This document shows, in pieces, positions 32,405-44,470 of a DNA stretch of 64,000 bases. The notes beneath the pieces were generated by a model. The model worked only from the letters and a program-made list of their open reading frames with translations. It was not told the DNA's origin and searched no databases. How positions within the stretch are numbered: the first letter of the stretch is position 1; every line of letters begins with the position of its first letter. Where the stretch lies: the NCBI GenBank assembly GCA_035578155.1, contig JAPWDM010000005.1, forward strand, positions 13,606,832 through 13,670,831, given 5' to 3'. This DNA comes from Brachynemurus nebulosus (Eukaryota; Arthropoda; Insecta; Neuroptera; Myrmeleontidae). The translations under genes were made by a program, and so were the position numbers.

Positions 32405-33122
32405 TTAAGACAATTTTTGTTTCAAACCTTTTAGCAGAATATTTTCTATATTTTCTATGTACTCATAATGGCAAACCGAAATCAAATTATTTTGGACGAC
32501 AGTAGCTTTAAATTATATACGTTAATTTGTTAGGGATTGTTAAAAAATCAAGTTGAAACCTGTATTTGAAAAGTAAACCTTGCATGACTAAATATCTGCA
32601 AAATGAAAACTTTTACGTATAATATTGTATAATATCAATAAATAATATTTAAATTAAGGGGCAGTATTCATCGAAAAAAATTTATAAAACATAATGACTT
32701 TTTGAAAAATAACAGGTTATACTCTTTTATTTTCTTTGTAAATATACGTATGATATTAATAATACTTGTATTTCAAAGTAAAAATATAGGGAGTTAGCAT
32801 TCAGAAAACATGAACTGAAAAGAAAATTTATTTGAAAACAACAACTTCAATTCATTCAGACGTTATTTAATGTTGTTTAACACTTGTGCGGTTTTTTTCT
32901 AATAGGAAACTGTTTCTAATAGAGATATTGCTGCGAAGCACAAAAAGTTTTTGATTCTTAAAAACAAATTGAAAAGTCTCTTATTATCTGTAACAATCAC
33001 TATAGTGATACGAAGGTCAATATAAATATTTAGAAAGAGATGCTTTCGACGATTCAGACAACAGGCTATAACAGACACCACCCACATCACTATTTTTCTA
33101 ACTTTATTTATTAAAATATTAA
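32405..33122. other. AT-rich intergenic DNA
   Basis: Nothing recognised. Confidence 0.5.
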
Positions 33123-33317
33123 TTTCATTATGATCTGGGTGGAGGAGAAAGGAAGTGGTCTAGAATTTGGTAACTATGCTGATATTCACCTGGAATTGTG
33201 AAGGCAAACTAGAGAAAACCTTCCCGAGCATAGCCACTCGTGGGAATTGAACCGTCAACCTACTAGTCCGCAAGTGCCAGTGTCTAACTAAGAACGCTCG
33301 ACCGTTCTACTGATTCT
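33123..33317 (-). mobile_element. tRNA-derived SINE-like repeat, minus strand
   Basis: The minus strand contains GAACGGTCGAGCGTTCTTAG (A-box-like) followed about 45 bases later by GACGGTTCAATTCCCACG (B-box-like GGTTCAATTCC), then a body GGGAAGGTTTTCTCTAGTTT, GCCTTCACAATTCCAGGTGA. The two pol III box-like motifs in order and spacing fit a tRNA-derived SINE head. A related, more decayed copy lies at 43,340-43,530. Confidence 0.6.
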
Positions 33318-34923
33318 TAGAAAGGGATTTGATTATCTACTCTATTGGAATATTTTACAATTTAAGAGAATTTTATATCAAATGAAAAACTTGCTGGTTG
33401 AAGTTTTTTTCTTTAAGCTCGGGATCCCAGATACAGCCTGGGAGGCTGACGTGACTTTTCTACGACCCTGTCTTTTTATAATACATATACCTACATGTCG
33501 AAACAGTTATGTTAGAATTCAACCTCAATATAAAAATTTTTGATTTACAATCAAATAAATGCAATGCAGCCAGTAGTGCGGTTTAAAAAATCTTTATTTC
33601 ATAAAATATGTATAATAAAATAAATTTTTCGCTTAAATGAACAAATTTTTCAAAAGTCTATTGTGAGAAAATTTACATAAGCATATTTACATGTTAATAT
33701 TATTTTTTTCAATTTCTGTAATCGGTTGTAAGAAAAAAACAACTCTTGGAAAGTATATCTAGGTATAATTTTGCTTTATGAAATATTAATGAATATGTAA
33801 TGTGCATGTATAATATATATCAAAACTAAATTTCAATTCGAAAAAATTGTTAACCCTTTAAAAAAAAAATTTAAAAATCACTTGAATATGCAAAAATCCT
33901 TTACATTTTGGAATATTATAATGTATTAAAATACATATCAAAGCCTACCAATTTAGTAATGTTGTAATTTATAAAATTTGTATGACAAAGAGAGGTGATA
34001 TAAAATATTTTAATTAATAAAAGATGGGGAATAATTTGTATTTTTATTATCTAATATTTAAATGAGTCTGTTCCATTTACAAAAGAAAGAGAAACATTTT
34101 TATATGTACCCAGAGAGCAATATTATATTTGATCGGAAATAAATTTAACGTGACGTCGATCGACAAGGACAGAGTTCGGCAATTAGTGAATCGCGGGCCG
34201 CATACGGTTCGTCAGACAGTAACGAATTACATTAAGTTAGTGAACCTATACAAGTTCGCCCTTGTTTGTTTTAGAAATGTGTAGGTACTTCATAAGCTGA
34301 GTAAAGTTAAATAAAAGACGTGTTTTACGGAGAAATATTTTCCCAAGCTGTAAGAAAATGTGTTAATTTTCATAATGTGTAATAATGTGTCTATTATTTC
34401 AATGAAAAATTTATCTAAACTGACTGTTTTTATATCAATTTGATGACGAGAGTTAACAATTTTATTGTTTACTATTTTGAGAAATTACAAATGTAAATAA
34501 ATCGGTTGCAGATATACATAAATCGATTTTAAAATCATTTAGGATCAGTGTAGCCATATGGTAGCAAAATTGTTAAGGGGTTATGGATGTTCTCTTCGGA
34601 AAATATCAAATTGTTCTGTGTTGGTAGATTTGTAATTAGCAACATGCAAACCTTTATTTTATTTACTTTTTTCAGACTGCGAAGGCCTACGAAACTAAAA
34701 TTTATTAATTGTTTTACTTTGTGGAAATTAATTTTAAATAAATGAAACAAAATGTATTTAGTAAATGTATAAAGTTCACTCAATACACAATATTTTAAGC
34801 TCCTTATAATCTAATTGGTTTACCTGAATAAAAGCAAGGGGGAGGAATTCTTTCATGCACCTCCATCTACACCGTAAAAAGTTATCCAACGCTGTAAAAA
34901 TTTTCAAAATGTTGTTACTCTTA
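33318..34923. other. Intergenic DNA, no gene seen
   Basis: A GC-richer patch at about 34,150-34,230 (GACGTCGATCGACAAGGACA, AATCGCGGGCCGCATACGG) stands out but has no open frame or termini; origin unknown. The 82-codon minus-strand frame at 34,535-34,783 has no recognisable features. Confidence 0.45.
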
Positions 34924-35815
34924 GGCTGCCTTTACACGATCAATAATATTGTCAGTATTTCAAAATATTGACATTTTTATTGATCGTGTATTGATGATAC
35001 TGAAATAATGATGAAAGTGTTGAAGAATGGCTTATAATTCCATCAGTATTCACTTCAGTACTATGACGTGGAGGGGACAGTGACATTAATGACAGTTAAA
35101 ACCGTTAAAACATATTTCTCTTAGGTATATGTACGATATGTACCAGCGGTACCAGCCGAGATAAATACAAATCGATTGCAGATCGTATATGTACTTCATG
35201 GAAAAGTAGGCCTGTACATATTATTATTGATTAGTATGTACGGCAGTATGTATAATATGTACGATATGTACCGTATGTACCAATGACGTAGGTGGACTAG
35301 TCATTTTGTTAGATGATCTGAAACCAAACACTGGTGCTCCTACTGTCAGTTTTTTAGTAGTGTGTGTGTTGTTTGCATTGACAAAATATCTGCATCTCGT
35401 TTTATTTTACATGTGTGTTAATGTGTGTAGGCTTCATTTCTGTAATATTCACATAAACTGTATGCTATCTCCACCCCACCTCCGTGGTATGTACATGCGT
35501 ATATGTATGGCATAGCTAGAAAAACAAAATCGAACAGATCGAACATAACGCTTTTTCGTCTTTGATTTCTTGTTTTGAGTTGCAAACGCTGGTACTACTA
35601 TAGCTAAACACGCTTCGCTTCGTAAATAATAATAACAATTCCAAAATTTTATTAATTTAAAAATTCCGAAAAATTAAACTTGACAGTTTGTTTTAAAATA
35701 CTGAAGAAAATAATGATAGTGTACGGTATCATAAAAATACTGAAGTAATAAAAATAATGATTCATTATTTTTATCAGTAAATACTGACAGTATTACTGAT
35801 CGTGTAAAGGCAGCC
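34924..35815. mobile_element. PIF/Harbinger-like MITE, TTA TSD
   Basis: An 892-bp element with TIRs of about 40 bp: left GGCTGCCTTTACACGATCAA, inverted right GGCTGCCTTTACACGATCAG, both continuing TAATA.TGTCAGTATTT. TTA flanks it at 34,921-34,923 and 35,816-35,818, matching the TWA target of PIF/Harbinger. The interior has TACGATATGTACC repeats and no transposase. Confidence 0.8.
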
Positions 35816-36982
35816 TTACTTTTTGCTTTCACGAGCTTTTATTTTCATCAACATACAATTATTGATAACGTTTACATAATTTTTGTGCGTATGAGTAATA
35901 AGCATACAAAAATACATTCAAAAAAATTGTACTTGTTTTTGCGTCTTAACAGCAGGAGGGTTTTTGTAGTGTGTAAGTAAAAAAAAAACCGGATGCTGCA
36001 GGGCCATTGAGTTCCGGTCCATAGAATAAAAGGGCCAATCCCTTCTTCTCGTTCCTTTATACATATAACCAGTGTAAAAGATGTTGAATACTACTCATGT
36101 GTGCGTTATTATTCTAATGCACACATTTACAAAATTTTATACGTATGTATATGTGTAAGTGCACACACAAAATAATGTATTTGATTTACCCAATCATTAG
36201 AAATGGGCATTTTTAGTTATAATATAATTCAAGCCCTATTTGCTTAACAATTTAAAACTATTATTTGTGTTTTAATAAAAGGTCAAATCGTCGCAGGTGA
36301 AAAATAAAATAGACTTTAGAGAAAGAATTAATATAAAAGTCAATCTTTCTTTTTCTTACAAGTGTAAGTAAGTATATGAAATTTTTTGAACCCTTCATGA
36401 GTATACATACATGTTTAAACGGTTATTTATTGTGAGTTTCTTTTAATTAAATAATATTTATTATAATAATTAACGGAAGGCATATCTAGGGTTTGAAATA
36501 CTGTTAAGTTTTTATAATATCGAAATTTATTTGGTAAATTTAAAATTGGAATTCGCTTTTGGGGCAAAATGTTAAAACTGATTAACATAAATAATTTGAT
36601 AAGTATTCTAAAAAATATTTAAGTCTATGTATTCATTCTAAAATATCATATTGTCAATAGTTTTCCATCTCTCTTAAAAAAAAAATGATTAATATTTTTT
36701 TTAATATATCACTGGTGTTTATTAAATACTACTAATATAAGAATTATATAGGTACATAAATTACCTATTATTTTCATTAATTCTATTTTTCATAGTGACA
36801 CCGGTACTTGATAAAAAAAACTACTGAAATTTTTTATTCCTTTATAAATTTTGAATCGATTTAAAAAAAAGAATCAGCCATTAGAACACTCGTGGTCACT
36901 TTTTGTTAAAAATTAGGATTAAGTCGCTTGCCTAATTGTTTTTAGTGATGAATGTAAATATACCCAAATCTAAACATACGTA
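35816..36982. other. AT-rich intergenic DNA
   Basis: No gene or element termini recognised. Confidence 0.5.
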
Positions 36983-36990
36983 GTCTATAA

Positions 36991-37144
36991 CAATGTTTCA
37001 CAAAGTGTGTTCCGTGAGCAGTCGTCAGGTACCAAAATTTTTTAAAATAGCGTCCCTGGAAAAGTTTATGGAAAGAAAATATTGCGACTTCTCTGTCCCA
37101 ACCTCGTATCTGAAAACTTCCAATTTTTGGACACACAAAAAAAC

Positions 37145-37212
<68 letters not shown>

Positions 37213-37451
37213 TTTAATATGTTCTTTTGTGTCCTAAAACATGTAGTTTTTGATATACGAGGTTGAGACAGAGAATTCGCGATATGGCGAGGTTTCATCT
37301 ACATGAATATTTATTTTTTACTTTGGTTTTTGCAATCAGAAAACAGGCTTACCTTTCCTTTGCTCCCCAATTTTTTTGATGCAGTATTCCACATAAATTG
37401 TAGGGAACTGGAAAAGTGTTCGACGATCGAAAAGGTTTGAGAAACATTGAT
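36991..37451. mobile_element. hAT-like MITE with central (TA)31
   Basis: The ends CAATGTTTCACAAA and (inverse) CAATGTTTCTCAAA are TIRs of the CAGTGTTTCTCAAAC type known in hAT elements. Flanks GTCTATAA (36,983-36,990) and ATCTATAA (37,452-37,459) match at 7 of 8. Inside, CTCTGTCCCAACCTCGTAT and its near-inverse form a second, inner inverted repeat whose centre is the (TA)n tract at 37,148-37,209. Overlapping frames rich in I-Y dipeptides come from the TA tract. Confidence 0.8.
37148..37209. repeat. (TA)31 microsatellite
   Basis: 62 bases of uninterrupted TA at the centre of the inner inverted repeat of the surrounding hAT-like element. Confidence 0.95.
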
Positions 37452-37870
37452 CTATAAATTGATGAAATAGAAAGTAGTTAAAAACAAACAAACTTTTTCA
37501 TTTTCTTTCAAAAATTATGCTTAAATGCTTGAAAATTTGTTTTATTTTCCCTGTAATATAATTAAACAGAATCTTTTGTTTGTCTCAAGCGTTTTATATG
37601 ATATTTCACTTGACCTTTTCATTTCACTTCTCAACCCCTGCTACAAAGTGTTCTTACTACACCCATAAAATTTCGATATTTTTATGCAAGAAGCGGACAA
37701 TTAATTCGCAATTGACAAAAATTCCGTTAGTAGATCTATACATTATATAAAATCATTTAATTTAACATTAGTTTTACTGTATTAACTAGACATTCAAAAG
37801 TTACACACACCACAAATCCAATTTTACGTAGTAGTCGGTGCAAATTTAAGGGGAAGTACGTAAAATCGGA

Positions 37871-38982
37871 AGATCAGGGGCGTCGGTAAATAAACTTTTG
37901 TTTCGGGGGTTGGTAAATACTATTATCTGAAAACAATTTTATCTTAAGAGACAATTTACACCTAAAATTCGGTTGTGTTGATAAAGGAAATCGAATGTTA
38001 TACTAATGAATATGAGTGACGACTTTTAGAAAACTGTCGAAAAATCAACTTCACTATCGCATTCATTTGCGTAAAAGACGCCAAATAACGGAAGCTGACA
38101 AAGATTCTAGAATATTCTACTCGTGAACTAGCAAAGATACCAAAAAACAAACTTCGCTATTGAAATGGGCACTAAAAATTAGATTAAGCAGCGTATTTTG
38201 ACAAAAATTCTAGAATGTTCTATTCGTCAACTAACAAAGATATCAAAAAATCGATTACACCATTTAATTGGTCATCGAATAAAAGACGGAATAGTACATT
38301 TTGATAAATGCTCTAGAATATTCTATTCGTCAAATAGCAAAAATTGTTTGTCAAAATCGGATATTTGGTTTACATTAGTTTAATTTCGGTTGGACAATTA
38401 AGTGGTGCAATAAATTTTCCAATATCTTTGTTAGTTGAATAGAATATTCTAGAACATTTCTCAAAATGTGTTATTTGGTCTCTTTTTTGGTAGCCAATTC
38501 AATGGCGACGTTTGTTTTTTAATATCTTTGCTAGTTGACGAATAGAATATTCCAGAACATTTGCCAAAATGTGTAATTTGACCTCTTTTTCAATGGACAA
38601 TCAAATGGTACAATTGATTTTTCAATATCTTTGCTAGTTGAGAAATAGAACATTCTAGAATTTTTGTCAAACTACACTGTTTAATCTCATTTTTAATGAC
38701 CAATTCAACGATGAAGTCTGTTTTTTGATATCTCTGCTAGTTGACGATTAGAATATTCTAGAATTTTACGTTACTCATTTTGCATTTGCATTTTACATAT
38801 TACGTATACAGAATATGTGCATATATATCTGCAGTGAAATTTTAAAATTTTTAAAGGCTACGAGACCCTCAGACAATATTACCTACGGCCCTGACTCTGG
38901 CTTGGTACATAAATTTTCACCAACACAGACAAACAACAACATATCTGTGAGAGGAGAACCCCACTAAATCGCTGACGCCACT
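37871..38982. mobile_element. 1.1-kb element bounded by 13-bp direct repeats, carries the HSE satellite
   Basis: ACGTAAAATCGGA occurs at 37,858-37,870 and again at 38,983-38,995, immediately outside ends that are partly inverse (AGGGGCGTCGG and, inverted, AGTGGCGTCAGC). The direct repeats look like a target-site duplication, although 13 bp is not typical of hAT, which the GGCGTC ends otherwise resemble. Most of the interior is the 103-bp array. Confidence 0.5.
38080..38775. repeat. Inverted 103-bp satellite array with heat-shock-element motifs
   Basis: Three units on the left (TCTAGAA at 38,106, 38,209 and 38,312) and four in the opposite orientation on the right (AGAA at 38,441, 38,544, 38,647 and 38,750) keep a 103-bp period within each arm. 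Each unit carries GCTAGTTGACGAATAGAATA-like sequence and then a GAA-TTC-GAA block, e.g. GAATATTCTAGAA. Three alternating GAA/TTC pentamers is the binding site of heat-shock factor trimers. Six of seven units have three perfect blocks; the third (CTCTAGAATATTC) has two. Binding is inferred. Confidence 0.75.
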
Positions 38983-38999
38983 ACGTAAAATCGGAGTAC

Positions 39000-39615
39000 G
39001 TACCATTGGATGGCCACTGTACTTTAACTATACTGTTTCATGTTTCATATTTATAGATATCATGGAAATGAAACGAAGTAATGATAATTACTTGTAATCT
39101 ACAAATACATAACCAAAATGTAAGTAAATAAAAATCCCCTACTTGTCTATTTTAGTAGTTATCGACAAAATAACATTGGTAACAAGTTAAAAAAATTCAC
39201 AATCAGTTTGATTGTGTACAAGTATTTTTGAAAAAAAAAAAAGGTTTTCACGTAACTGGTGTAACACTTTCTTTAAATAAGGGGGAGAAAATTTTGTTTA
39301 TTTAAATAAAACATACAATTTTTATCAAATTAAATATTATTTTTTAAACTGATAACAAAATTGATGGAACAATACTACACTTGTGTTTTCAATACATAGG
39401 TACATCTGCATATTATAGATACATCCTTTATTTACGCCTATATCAGTGTATTTCAGGAGCAGATCCAAAAATTGGGAGAGAATTAGTATGTATTAGAGAA
39501 ATTGTATTAAAATTTTTCACAGAAAGCACACAAAACGCATCGTCATTTAGAATAATAATTGGAAAAACAATAAAATTTGAATTATGGTCACCACCTTTTC
39601 CGGCTTGCTGCCATA
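39000..39615. other. Intergenic DNA, no gene supported
   Basis: A 103-codon plus-strand frame (39,381-39,692) runs into the following element and overlaps an 84-codon minus frame; neither shows a domain. AGGAGCAGATCCAAAAATT near 39,457 resembles a hAT terminus, but its partner was not found. Confidence 0.4.
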
Positions 39616-39845
39616 CAGGGCCGAAACATCGTAAAGACAAATGGCTAGGGCCCGGTTTTTTAAAAGACAAAGTGTCTATTTTGAATATTTGAATCAATAT
39701 TTGAGATTTGTTTTAGTTTTTCAAATTAGGTACTTAGTTTTATTTATTGTTTTATATTTTTTGTATGTTCTATATTTCATGAAGATGGGAAGAGCCCAAG
39801 TAAGAAGGAAATATCTGGGGCCACAAAATGGGTTAATCCATTCTG
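39616..39845. mobile_element. hAT-like MITE, copy B (inverse of 6,937-7,180)
   Basis: The ends CAGGGCCGAAAC and GGGTTAATCCATTCTG, with interior AAAGACAAAGTGTCTATTTT and TTATTGTTTTATATTTTTTG, are the reverse complement of the 7 kb element. As there, one flank is the 161-bp repeat (TTGACACTTTTTTAAGCATT here; its inverse at 6,920-6,936). No TSD. Confidence 0.65.
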
Positions 39846-39955
39846 TTGACACTTTTTTAAGCATTAGGGAAATGTTTAAAAGCAATTCTTTAACACTGAA
39901 TAGACTTCTTGTCGCCTGGAATCATTTACGCCATTAATTGGAATACAATTAATTA
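39846..39955 (+). repeat. 161-bp satellite-like unit, partial
   Basis: AAGCATTAGGGAAATGTTTA, AAAGCAATTCTTTAAC, GCCTGGAATCATTTACGCCA match the second half of the units at 40,709-41,035. It ends at the insertion of the next element. Confidence 0.65.
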
Positions 39956-40703
39956 ATGGTCTTCTATAACGTGCTAGCCTTAGAACGCGGTATGAAATTG
40001 AGACAAGTTTCCTATAACGCGGTCTCCATTGAACGCGGTTTTTGTACAAGAAAATTTCAACAACACAAATGACTTGAAAAAATGATCTATAGCAGCACAG
40101 TCGATGTATCATAAAATGTACCTGTTTTTCATTATGCTTGTTTATAAATAATACTTTTCGTTATCGAAAACTTTGATCGTAAATATCTCTTAAATGGTGT
40201 GTCGTAGCGAAACAATAACGAAATTTTTGAAGATTTAAGCGAAACAAGTTATCGGTATTCCAAACATACTCGTATTGGGATTTTTAAAATGTAGTTTTCG
40301 TTATCGAAATTTATGGATATCGAAAATAACGGTATTTTCAAAATTTATGTATTTCAAATTCTACATAATTGTTATCATTTCTATTACAAAATTCGATTAA
40401 TTAAAGCCTTATCAATCAGAACTTGATACTTTCACAATGTAGCTTTTATATATAGGTCTGATTTAAGTAAAATTTATTATTTTATTTTTGATATTCCATA
40501 TAGCGCGGTACGACTTAGGTACTTAATTTGTATTAATTCTCAATCTCCAAATCGTTCCATATAACGCAGTATAAATTTTGTTTTTGTTTTCTTATTTCTG
40601 TGATTTCTGCAACGCGGTTTCCATAGAATGAATTACTGATATCAATTAATTCTAAATCTCCTTCCTATAACGCGGATTAACCGCCCTATAAGAGACTTCA
40701 CTG
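39956..40703. mobile_element. Element rich in ATAACGCGGT motifs, pogo-like right end
   Basis: The inverted right end is CAGTGAAGTCTCTTATAGGG followed by CGG and TTAATCCGCGTTATAGG; TA lies outside on both sides (39,954-39,955 and 40,704-40,705). The left end (ATGGTCTTCTATAACG) is a poor match, so it is eroded or truncated. TATAACGCGGT or close variants recur at least six times. It splits two units of the 161-bp repeat. Assignment to Tc1/mariner/pogo is tentative. Confidence 0.5.
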
Positions 40704-40708
40704 TAACA

Positions 40709-41035
40709 TTAGATCGTGTAATATGAAATGTTGATTTCCGACCACTTAGTCGACCGTCTGATTCAGACCCGTTTTTAAGAAGCATTAGAGAATTGTTTAA
40801 AAGTAATTCTTTAACTGTGAATATATTTTTTGTAGCCTGTAATTAATTTCGCCATTATCTGGAATAATATTAGATCGTGTAATATGAAATGTCGTTTTCC
40901 GACCACTTGGTCTGCAATGTAATTCATATAAATTTTATTAAGCATTAGAGAAATATTGAGAAGCAATTCTTTAACTTTGAATAGAATTTTTGTAGCCTGA
41001 AATCATTTTAGCCATTAACTTGAATAATATGGTGT
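40709..41035 (+). repeat. 161-bp tandem repeat, two units
   Basis: TTAGATCGTGTAATATGAAA starts at 40,709 and 40,870, giving a 161-bp period. Each unit continues TTTCCGACCACTT, AAGCATTAGAGAA, AGCAATTCTTTAACT.TGAAT, TTTGTAGCCTG and GCCATTA. Inverted copies lie at 5.7-6.9 kb. Confidence 0.8.
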
Positions 41036-41214
41036 AAAAAATAAAATGTGTAAAAATAATTTTATTGATTTATGAATCACTTTTGCGTATCAAAGTATTT
41101 TATCAAATTTATGCATGTTAATCATTTTTTTTTTTTTTTTTTGTACGTATAATAATTCTGTGAGAACTAATATTTAAAAACGCAAAATATCTGAAGATTA
41201 GAAATCACTGTGGT

Positions 41215-41773
<559 letters not shown>

Positions 41774-43339
41774 CTTTATTGAGTCAGAATATACGAACAG
41801 TCAGCAAGTGTACATTTTAAAACGAATAATTATATTGAATACTGTTCTGAAAAATTTTAAACGATTTCAAGTCTGATAGTTCACATTTGATTTTCAAGAT
41901 CCCATTACTGGAATCGAGAATCTACTGTTTAAAGAAAAATGTGTCTTTCCAAAATCCAAATCAATTTCTGATACCTAAGTTCAATGTTTTAATTTTCAAT
42001 GATTCTAGTTAAATTCTAAATACAATGGAACACCAATCAGTGATATTTATATAACTAAACGTTATTGAAATTTTAGCACAAAAAAAAAACTGTTGATATA
42101 AAATAGGTAAGTATAAGAGAATCAATAATTATTAACAATATACCTCTACACAGAAATTCATAAAGACTATAAACCTGCAAGCTGCAAAACTGCGCCTCAG
42201 TTTTTGTAACGGTCCTCTAAATTTCAGCAGACATATTGCACCTAACATTTTCAAAAACCATTTCAATAATCAACATGGCATTTTAAAAATAGAGAGAGAA
42301 AGCTAAACTATTCGAATAACGATCTTGTTCTCCTTATTTTGTAGCATAACAAATTTCTAACTTTTATCATACACCCTTAATTATTAAACGTATACAGTAC
42401 AGGGGTGATTACAATAGAAAAATGTGATCATAACGCACTTTTTGATGGGCTATGGGCGAGGGGGGAAGCAAAAATGTGAATGGAAGGTTGCATTACAATA
42501 CACACCATGAAACGAACATCTGTTCTATTAATAAAATAAAAAAAAAAAGGACGCGTGCCTTAAGTCTACTAAAATACGTAAATATAGGTATATCTGCACT
42601 GTTACCAGGTGTTTGTTTTTATTTGTACGAAAAGTTACGAAATGAAAAATCAAATTTTTATTTTAAATAATTGAATGTGAGAAGACGCATTCAATCTAAT
42701 GTTTTGGTCTGAAATTGCCGTACGTGAAAAAGTGGCCTATCGTTTTCATATAATTAATTTCTAGGAATAATTTAACGTATTTGCTCTGAGATCAATTCCT
42801 TTATCAAAAATTAAATAATATATTAATATTCTTTAGTTATTATATTTGTATAACACTTTTTTTTTAATTTCCAGCCGCTTATGTTGTAGCAATATAAAAG
42901 CATTGATGAAAAAGCGTTGTAAAAACTTTGTAAAATGATGTTTATAAATTATATTTAAAAAACGGCGTAGTGAATAATTTTTATTTTTTATTAAATATGG
43001 TTTGTAACTTTGTATTTTATAACATATTAAATTTTTATTAAATACCTTTGACATGTTTTCATTTTATTAAAAAAAAAAATAGAGTTTTACCATAAGAGCC
43101 CGTGTTAAAATTATAAAACTTTGCAATCGTGTTCCTCAAAATCGGGATAGTCAATTTTTCTTTTCGGTAAGGGATCGTATTACTGGTACTGAATTAAATA
43201 AATATCTAGAGAAGTTTCGTTAGATTCCTTTGAAAAAAATCGTTGTATCGACCAACTACCTTAAAATGCCTATTCTATAAATTTTAAACTTAAATTGTTA
43301 GTTTATTTAGGAAAATAAAAGTAGTGGTAAACTAGGATC
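41774..43339. other. AT-rich intergenic DNA
   Basis: Short frames at 42,452-42,670 and 42,833-43,054 have no recognisable features; nothing else seen. Confidence 0.45.
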
Positions 43340-43530
43340 TCGTAGACATGCGTCTTTAACCGCCTTCCTAAAAAAAACTGAGCCGATATTCATCTAGAAT
43401 TGTGGAAGGAAATTGTGCCCAGAAACCTTCATAAGGATAATCGATTGCGGAAATCCAACTTATGGCTTACCAATTCGTAACTACCAGAGCCTAAGCATAT
43501 TCAGCGATTTTGCTGGTAAAGAGTAGAATT
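43340..43530 (-). mobile_element. Decayed copy of the tRNA-derived SINE-like repeat
   Basis: Shares the order GATATTCATCTAGAATTGTG, GAAACCTTCATAAGGATAAT, GGAAATCCAAC, CCAGAGCCTAAGCATATTCA with the 33.1 kb element but is clearly more diverged. Minus strand by comparison. Confidence 0.45.
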
Positions 43531-44010
43531 CCTTTATAGTTTTACATAAGTCATCAAATACAAAATTCGAGAAATAATTTAAATATTGGCCTTTTATACA
43601 CAAAAATATTATGGTGGCGGCCTTGGAAAGCGTAACTTTTAAAAGCATTCTTTACTTTTTGTATTGAAAAAAAAAAATTAAAAATATATAACGCTTAGAC
43701 TGTACAAATAATTTTTTTTTGAGCATCAAATAAGTTACAGCAAGTATTTTCAATTAAAATTGCATTTGTTATTATTTTTGTGCTATAAGTGGTCGCAAAC
43801 AATCACATTTTTGATAATTTAACAAAATTTGTTAAACAAACACTATTCTAATTGATAACATTAACTTATGAATGAGTGGGTACTTGAAACTCATTGCAAT
43901 AATTGGTCATGCAATAACATAAATCACTTGAATAAAATAATAGGTAAACATAAAAGCTTGTTTAATTTTTGTTTATCGATACACTTAAAAGTGATTTTAC
44001 GTTATTGATG
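43531..44010. other. AT-rich intergenic DNA
   Basis: Nothing recognised. Confidence 0.5.
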
Positions 44011-44014
44011 ATAA

Positions 44015-44470
<456 letters not shown>

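Noticed and set aside
33123..33317. Possible functional tRNA gene on the minus strand
   Set aside because: A- and B-box-like segments are present but I could not pair an acceptor stem, and the sequence continues into a repeat body shared with 43.4 kb; SINE-like.
34150..34230. GC-rich patch as an exon or CpG-type promoter
   Set aside because: No sizeable open frame, splice sites or downstream gene could be linked to it.
38080..38775. Possible CRISPR-like array
   Set aside because: The repeats are 103 bp, diverged, in two opposed orientations and lack unique spacers between identical short repeats; this is a eukaryotic satellite.
39381..39937. Overlapping 98-103-codon frames on both strands
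   Set aside because: They span the start of a hAT-like MITE and its flank and have no domain; the two strands open together, which is typical of chance.
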